DNA from: Cristatella mucedo
Lineage: Eukaryota; Bryozoa; Phylactolaemata; Cristatellidae
DNA: 11,673 nucleotides
Reading direction: 5' to 3'
Assembly (NCBI GenBank): GCA_009760855.2
Contig: WPIO01000116.1
Location: 1,246,501 to 1,258,173 of the forward strand
Shown here piece by piece: positions 7,801 to 11,673 of the stretch (within the stretch, counting starts at the first letter, position 1; every line of letters begins with the position of its first letter). A model generated the notes under the pieces. It worked only from the letters and a program-made list of their open reading frames with translations. It was not told where the DNA came from and searched no databases. Made by a program: the position numbers and the translations under genes.

Positions 7801-10118
7801 CTTGTTAATCTAACGACGATCCGTTTTCATCTGACCTAGATATTGCTGAGCAGATCTGCAGATCATTCAACCAGAATTTTCAAAATACAGGTAAGTTTAT
7901 GTTTACGCTTGTTCAAATTGCAAGTTTGCACATTTCCAATGCCTTAAAACTGAGGCGATATTACGAAGCGTCTAACCTCTAGTAGTTCAAAGTAACCAGG
8001 AAGTGTTTATTTTAATATCCGCCCAAGCTCAATATCTTTTTCTGCAGTAAGGAGTGGTTGTAATACAGGAGATGTATACTGTCTGGTAGGAAAGGTAATT
8101 CTATCTGAGATTAATTCGTCCTAAGTATTAAGCGTTAACGATTGATGCTAACGCTCAAATTTGAAATTCTAAAATATTATTTATATACGTATTAAAAACA
8201 GACAACTTTTTTTTATCTGAGACGTTCCTTCCCCAAACTGGGCAATTAATTGGCATGCCTAAATTTTATAGTACACAGATATACAATTTGATCTTGCCTA
8301 CTCCTAAGTCTTTAATAACAATTCTAGGCAGCATTTAAAATACTTCTCAGTTAAATTCATGTGCACATCATCGCCCACAGATTTCATTAATGAGTTTCAA
8401 ACACTTGACTAGTAGAAGGTTGTTTTAGCGACTAGTGCCTCATAGAACGTGCATTTTAACCAGCGAATCTACAGTGGTCGAGTCGCTCTATAGAAGAATC
8501 CTATCACTTAACTGGAATTTCAAAGTTCTCATTATATATGTGTCTGGAGTACTTTCGACTTTTGCATGCAATTAAATAAGATTGAAATCAATACGACTAA
8601 TTATCTGTTTACATTGTATTTATTGTCCTGGCAAGCTAAACATTTTACTTACCATCGGGTTTCCTTTCTAGTAGTTTCGCTCACGCTTCTTAATGCTTGG
8701 ATCAGACACCTTTTTGAAAACAACTTAGTGCTACATTAGCAAGGATAGTTTAAAATTGGCGGAGTATCGGTACCTGCATCGGAACTATGGTTTTACAACG
8801 AAAACAAAATCCCTTTTACAAGCGCTTTCAACTACCCATACAGTTCTGTTTTTGAAAAGACAGAACCATAGAATTTGAGGCAATGTACCCAACAATAGTT
8901 TTATAGAATTCTCTGTATGTAGACATAGCAACTGACGGGGAAATTATATTTCAACAGTATGTCTGCCATTACCTAGGACGTACAAATAATATAAATTTGG
9001 ATGCCACGTCCAAGATGGAAAGTGGCAGGGGTTGTACCTCATACATGGTTTCAGCTTGTCTGAACCAGGAAATCAAATTTTTCAGTCCGCTTTAATTTTA
9101 TGAAGTAGGGGGTACACGATTAATCGCATTTGAGTTAGCCGTGTTAAGGATTTTGCATGAACTACCCCACTATCCATGGAAATCCCAAAATCAGTGCTAA
9201 TTGTGACTGCTTAGAGAGAGGGTTTTACCACCAATGCTTTAACGTCTTGGGTTTTCAAGAAGATATTTCATTACACGGACATTTAGTGGTTGTATAATGA
9301 TTTGATTTACTGCCAATAGTCTAATATACTGGCTATTTCAAGAGGGATATTTACTTAGCTAATAAGAACCTCCTAACGGATTTTTCGCATTCTGGTCCGG
9401 ATAAAATGAAATTCTCGACACATTTTTTGCGACGTTAACAATCAGATAATATATTTCAACTATTGTAGAAACTGAGCTGGAGTCACAGCACTCACAAAAT
9501 GCCGTATCATCAGACATACACAAGAATTATACCAACAAAGATTCGAATAAAGCCCAGCCTGTTCTGGGACCTTGCAACGTAAAGGAAAAGCCTGAACTAA
9601 GACATGGTTCTTCAAGGAAACGAAGGGCATCTGCAAACACAGAGCCATTTGACACGCTGGAGGATACAAGTGAACCAACACTACCTAAAGGCGAGTTGGG
9701 ACATTCAACGAGTAAACGTGTCAGTTTATCAATTAAAGAAGAAAATGGCGATTCAATAATGGACAGTTGCTTAAAAAAGGAGCATCGGTGTGAGACATGC
9801 GGCAAGGTGTTTTCTCAGGCCTGGAATTTGAGGGAACACTTGAGAATCCATACTGGAGAGAGGCCCTACAAATGTACCTACTGCGAAAAGAAATTTAAGC
9901 AGTCCGCCCATTTGAGCACTCATTTGATGACTCATTCAGGCGATAAACCCTATCCATGCTTATTGTGTGAATGGTCGTTTGCACGCAGATCCCATCTTAG
10001 ATCTCACGAACGGGCTCACAGAGGAGAACTTCCTTTTAAATGTAATGAATGCGACATTGCCTACACTCGAATGCAATACTTAAAAACCCACAAGAAGAAC
10101 TGTCACAACGCTTTGTAA
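4742..10118 (+). CDS. Spliced C2H2 zinc-finger protein, about 295 aa, likely DNA-binding transcription factor
   Basis: Join of 4742-4829, 5161-5208, 7498-7548, 7840-7890 and 9469-10118 (888 nt with the stop). Every internal boundary is a GTAAG donor or an AG acceptor, every intron is phase 1, and the frame stays open throughout. Residues 1-29 are polar. Residues 30-79, from three microexons, contain no proline and show hydrophobic residues at heptad-like spacing, suggesting an amphipathic helix for protein contacts. Residues 80-186 are a polar linker with a basic cluster RKRR (129-132), a probable nuclear localisation signal, and IKEE (168-171), which fits the SUMO consensus. Residues 187-292 are four C2H2 fingers. 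The protein should act in the nucleus as a sequence-specific DNA binder; activator or repressor role is unknown. No KRAB, SCAN, BTB or PRDM domain was recognised, and I cannot assign an orthologue. The start ATG at 4742 has A at -3 and follows an acceptor by eight bases. The frame stays open back to that acceptor and is also phase 1 there, so extra upstream coding exons are possible. Confidence 0.85.
4830..5160 (+). other. Intron 1 (phase 1)
   Basis: It begins GTAAGTAT and ends TTCGATGTAG, 331 nt. Just after the donor the words GTTGCTGCAAGC (4858-4869) and GTTGTTGCAAGC (4881-4892) form a small near-repeat. No RNA gene or element was recognised inside. Confidence 0.75.
5161..5208 (+). CDS. Coding microexon 1, 48 nt (residues 30-45)
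   Basis: The exon lies between GATGTAG|AGTTT and GATATTG|GTAAGC and is phase 1 at both ends. It encodes [16 protein letters not shown]. It has an aromatic and hydrophobic face (Phe, Leu, Phe, Trp, Val, Leu) and a charged end. The Phe-Trp pair and the terminal Asp-hydrophobic pair can be aligned with the next exon (FW and DM) if one residue is gapped, suggesting kinship. Skipping it would keep the frame. Confidence 0.75.
6600..7345 (+). mobile_element. Degraded non-LTR retrotransposon (CR1/L2-like), RT finger and palm region
   Basis: With frameshifts and stops tolerated, the translation follows the usual order of LINE reverse-transcriptase blocks. QSAGFH at 6601 resembles the QSGFRxxHST block. 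[13 protein letters not shown] near 6800-6838 resembles LDLSxAFDTVDHxILL. GITG.WLE at 6848-6871 resembles FGIxGxxLxWxxSYL. DGVRQSSV at 7108-7131 resembles xGVPQGSVLGPLLF. YAEHTQLYF at 7213-7239 is the catalytic YADDTQLY block, in which the two catalytic aspartates have become Glu and His. The last two blocks share one frame. Loss of the catalytic pair plus stops shows the copy is dead. It covers the part of the protein missing from the relic at 1690-2185, so both may derive from one family, though not from one insertion. Confidence 0.75.
6936..7022 (+). mobile_element. tRNA-derived SINE-like element, copy 3, within the LINE relic
   Basis: TGGTCCAGCGG at 6942-6952 is a full match to the A box TRGYNNARNNG, and GGCTCGAGCCC at 6993-7003 matches the B box at 10 of 11 positions, 51 bases apart. 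Of the three related copies this one keeps the best polymerase III promoter. The intervening GGTGCTCTCCCCGACC aligns with the other copies. It lies between the LINE blocks GITG.WLE and GVRQSSV, whose frames differ by two, as expected if it was inserted into the LINE copy. A clear target-site duplication was not found; GCAAA occurs on both sides but is too short to rely on. No intact tRNA cloverleaf can be drawn. Confidence 0.6.
7498..7548 (+). CDS. Coding microexon 2, 51 nt (residues 46-62)
   Basis: The exon lies between TATTGTAG|AAATAA and GACATGG|GTAAGT, phase 1 at both ends, encoding [17 protein letters not shown]. Hydrophobic residues at 2, 3, 6, 7, 10, 14 and 17 give a strong amphipathic helix pattern; the C-terminal half is very acidic. 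It has the same length as the next exon and the peptides agree in character at most positions (E/D, I/I, F/I, K/R, I/F, F/F, E/Q, D/N). Confidence 0.8.
7549..7839 (+). other. Intron 3 (phase 1, 291 nt)
   Basis: It begins GTAAGTTTC and ends CATCTGACCTAG. It separates the two 51-nt microexons and is the shortest intron of the gene. Nothing else was recognised within it. Confidence 0.75.
7840..7890 (+). CDS. Coding microexon 3, 51 nt (residues 63-79)
   Basis: The exon lies between CTGACCTAG|ATATT and AATACAG|GTAAGTTT, phase 1 at both ends, encoding [17 protein letters not shown]. Compared with microexon 2 it has the same length and hydrophobic spacing but amides where that one has acids, and by direct count about half of the nucleotides are identical. 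A tandem exon duplication followed by divergence is the simplest explanation; convergent helical composition is the alternative. Confidence 0.8.
8785..8871. repeat. Nested inverted repeat
   Basis: An inner hairpin at 8843-8866 pairs GTTCTGT with ACAGAAC and continues through T and A runs with one bulged base and almost no loop. An outer pair joins CTATGGTTT (8785-8793) with GAACCATAG (8863-8871), overlapping the inner stem's right arm. The two pairings compete for the same arm. It could be a fold in the pre-mRNA of intron 4 or a small palindromic element. No function is shown. Confidence 0.4.
8975..9115 (-). mobile_element. Possible LTR-retrotransposon gag relic
   Basis: Read on the minus strand from about 9085, the frame gives [14 protein letters not shown], followed about 13 residues later by SKFILFV. 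This resembles the start of the capsid-type gag domain of Gypsy-like elements, where a W-F-x-Q-A-E-x-x-F block is followed by a K-F/Y..V stretch. A further upstream VPPTS in the same frame fits the usual Pro-Pro segment before the tryptophan, but stops interrupt. No protease, zinc knuckle or LTR was found, so the call rests on one short block and is tentative. It lies antisense within intron 4. Confidence 0.3.
9469..10118 (+). CDS. Last coding exon: polar linker and four C2H2 zinc fingers (residues 80-295)
   Basis: The acceptor CAACTATTGTAG|AAACTGAG is entered in phase 1 and the frame runs open to TAA at 10116-10118. The first 107 residues are polar. Then come four fingers: C187/C190/H203/H207, C215/C218/H231/H235, C243/C246/H259/H263 and C271/C274/H287 with C291 or H292 as the last ligand. 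The first two linkers are TGERPYK and SGDKPYP, close to the TGEKP consensus; the third, RGELPFK, is weaker. Helix contact residues at -1, 3 and 6 are Q/N/E, Q/H/T, R/H/S and R/Y/T. By the usual recognition code this suggests a purine-biased site of the form NNG-NGG-NGA-NAA; this is inference. The final finger is unusual, with H-x3-C-H, so its fourth ligand is ambiguous (C2HC or C2H2 with x4 spacing). The fingers begin at 9789. Confidence 0.93.
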
Positions 10119-10123
10119 TTAAA
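10118..10123 (+). terminator. Candidate poly(A) signal ATTAAA overlapping the stop codon
   Basis: ATTAAA overlaps the last base of the TAA stop. Other candidates further on are ATTAAA at 10384-10389 and AATAAA at 10776-10781, 10937-10942 and 11391-11396. The first would give an extremely short 3' untranslated region, so one of the later sites is more likely used. The actual cleavage site cannot be told from sequence. Confidence 0.2.
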
Positions 10124-11653
10124 TTGCTTACAACCCTGTCAAGATGGAGGTCACTTGAGAATTGAATACAATTGTATTATGTTTTCAAATTTTGCTTTTG
10201 CTTATGCCTGTAAATGATATGCAATAGGTTGTATCAAATGATAACTCTTCCATAATACTAAGGTCCGTTGATAGATATAAATAATTACAAATATAGACTT
10301 TGGGATGTCAGCAAGACAAAGAAGCCTAAGGTTAATTGTAAAAGCAACATAGGGATGTCGCTTTGAGAGAGGCTGATCGTGTAATTAAAATTGAATGCCA
10401 GAACACATTTTCGTAATAATATTTCAGAGTTATCATATTGCTGTTGGGCTAAGCACATCGTCGGTGACAACAACTAAGGGCAAGACATTACGTCAACAAG
10501 GTAGAAGCTTGTTAGTAGACAACTTTACACGACACCGATAACCCTCAGTGTAGTATTATTATTGTAAACAATAGTACGTCTAACATAGAACCATCAGAGA
10601 ACTATCTATCTTTGTCTGCAATTTTTGTTTAATTAGGAGGAAAAATGATTGGATTACTTGTGGCACGATGCTCAATAAACAACAAGTAAAACGTAGTACT
10701 TGGTCACATACACCATATCTGCATGTATGTGTGGTTAGTGGCAGCAAGCACAATGTCAGCAAGCCTATGCACGTAAATAAAGAATCAATGCGATTTACTA
10801 AACGCTATTATAAATGGACGTTGTCAAGTCAGGAGATGCAAATGTATCTCTAAAAATATGACCACAGAGGACATATTAGGCCAAAGCCATCTAAATGAAA
10901 GGCGTGCTGTAAGAATTATTGTTAGTAGTCCTGAAAAATAAATCAAGTAAATGACCGCTCAGTCGAAAATGAGTTTATACATCGCAAATTCTTTAACAAA
11001 AAATGTGGCCTATTTAATTTTCCAGTTGTCTTCTACTTAAAATCTTCTAATTTCCCCTCTCCTTGCTCATCTCCCTTTCTTTTGTGACTGGACTGCGAAA
11101 TTCTAACAGGAATAAGAAGGCATAAGATAGAAATTATGCCGCTACAATCTCAGGGCGCTGAACATGAAAACCCTGCAGTACCTTATAATTAATCGAATGA
11201 AAAGTTTAATTCGGACGTTAAAAAGTTGCGTGTTCAAAGCAAAGGTAATTACACTATCGGTTCTACCGAAACTGAAGGTTCCAGTCAATAATTAAGAAGC
11301 TACCATGCTCAAGGCGACACTTTGACGTATGCCATGCAAGGATTATGTAAATGCCAACATAGCCTTAATTTAGCAGCTTCCCTTGGTTAAAATAAAAAGT
11401 TACAAAGTCCAGTCCTTAATTTAGGAAACTATTGGTTTTATTCGGCAATGATAAAGCGACAGGCTTAAACCTCGATTAAAAAGATGCCTGGTTAATGCAA
11501 GTATTAGGATTCAGATTTTTCATTTACATTTATCGGATTATATGACTGTACAGATCTTTTACAGGAAAGAATTAAAAGGCAGCTTCCTCCCGTTCGCAAT
11601 AAGGTTTAACACTCTGGTCAGAGACTGTTAACTAGAAGCTTAAACCAAGAATT
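10124..11653. other. 3' untranslated region and downstream flank
   Basis: AT-rich sequence beginning with the 3' untranslated region of the zinc-finger gene. The frames at 10285-10473 (minus), 10580-10762 (minus) and 10668-10853 (plus) are short, of random character, and lack domain or splice support. Canonical AATAAA hexamers at 10776, 10937 and 11391 are the only transcription-related signals seen. A short inverted repeat ATTGT/ACAAT lies at 10561-10572. No second gene is recognisable. Confidence 0.5.
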
Positions 11654-11655
11654 AC

Positions 11656-11673
11656 AATAATAATAATAATAAT
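11656..11673. repeat. (AAT)6 microsatellite, cut by window end
   Basis: Six perfect AAT units run to the last base of the window, so the full length is unknown. Confidence 0.9.

Larger units (their letters stand above)
7891..9468 (+). other. Intron 4 (phase 1, about 1.6 kb)
   Basis: It begins GTAAGTTTATG and ends CAACTATTGTAG. It contains a nested hairpin (8785-8871) and a possible minus-strand retroelement gag relic (8975-9115). A possible cassette at 8048-8094 is bounded by TTTCTGCAG and AAAG|GTAATT; at 47 nt it would shift the frame of the last exon, so it is not included in the gene model. Confidence 0.7.

Noticed and set aside
9460-9805. Two minus-strand open frames opposite the last exon
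   Set aside because: They are shadows of the + strand coding exon, which carries clear zinc-finger motifs.
10285-10853. Three short open frames downstream of the zinc-finger stop codon
   Set aside because: No domain, no splice partners and no codon signal; they fall in probable 3' untranslated or intergenic sequence.
1-11673. CRISPR array, operon, phage or bacterial defence system
   Set aside because: No regular direct repeats, no ribosome-binding sites and no clustered long frames; introns and animal-type zinc fingers show eukaryotic DNA.

Overview
The window looks like nuclear DNA from an animal with an AT-rich genome. It holds one spliced gene on the + strand, ending in four C2H2 zinc fingers with animal-type TGE(R)P linkers. 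Introns follow the GTAAG..AG rule, and the surroundings carry worn-down non-LTR retrotransposon and tRNA-derived SINE-like sequence. Nothing prokaryotic is visible. The species cannot be fixed from the sequence; an invertebrate is my best inference.

The gene (coding exons 4742-4829, 5161-5208, 7498-7548, 7840-7890, 9469-10118) was assembled by hand from splice signals and reading frame. It encodes about 295 residues: a polar N-terminus, three very short exons (48, 51 and 51 nt) giving a proline-free, probably helical 50-residue stretch, a polar basic linker, and four fingers encoded in the last exon. All four introns between coding exons are phase 1, every junction codon is GAN (Glu or Asp), and each of the three microexons is a multiple of three, so any can be skipped without losing frame. 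The two 51-nt exons resemble each other in peptide and look like an old exon duplication. A GC-richer exon ending at 3928 is a candidate 5' untranslated exon.

Region by region: 1-1290 has no recognised gene. A SINE-like sequence lies at 1295-1372 and a CR1/L2-like reverse-transcriptase relic (C-terminal part) at about 1690-2185. From 2190 to 3770 nothing is clearly coding. A hairpin (3772-3812), the candidate 5' exon and a second SINE-like copy (4443-4518) precede the first coding exon. Intron 2 (5209-7497) holds a second LINE relic, covering the palm part of the reverse transcriptase, which is interrupted by a third SINE-like copy. Intron 4 (7891-9468) holds a nested hairpin and a possible minus-strand LTR-element gag relic. 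Downstream of the stop codon are several poly(A) signal candidates, a non-coding tail, and an (AAT)6 repeat at the window edge.

The most interesting feature is the phase-locked series of microexons building the N-terminal helical region of an otherwise ordinary zinc-finger protein. It could yield a set of isoforms with the same DNA-binding end and different interaction surfaces. This is inference; no transcript evidence is available here.
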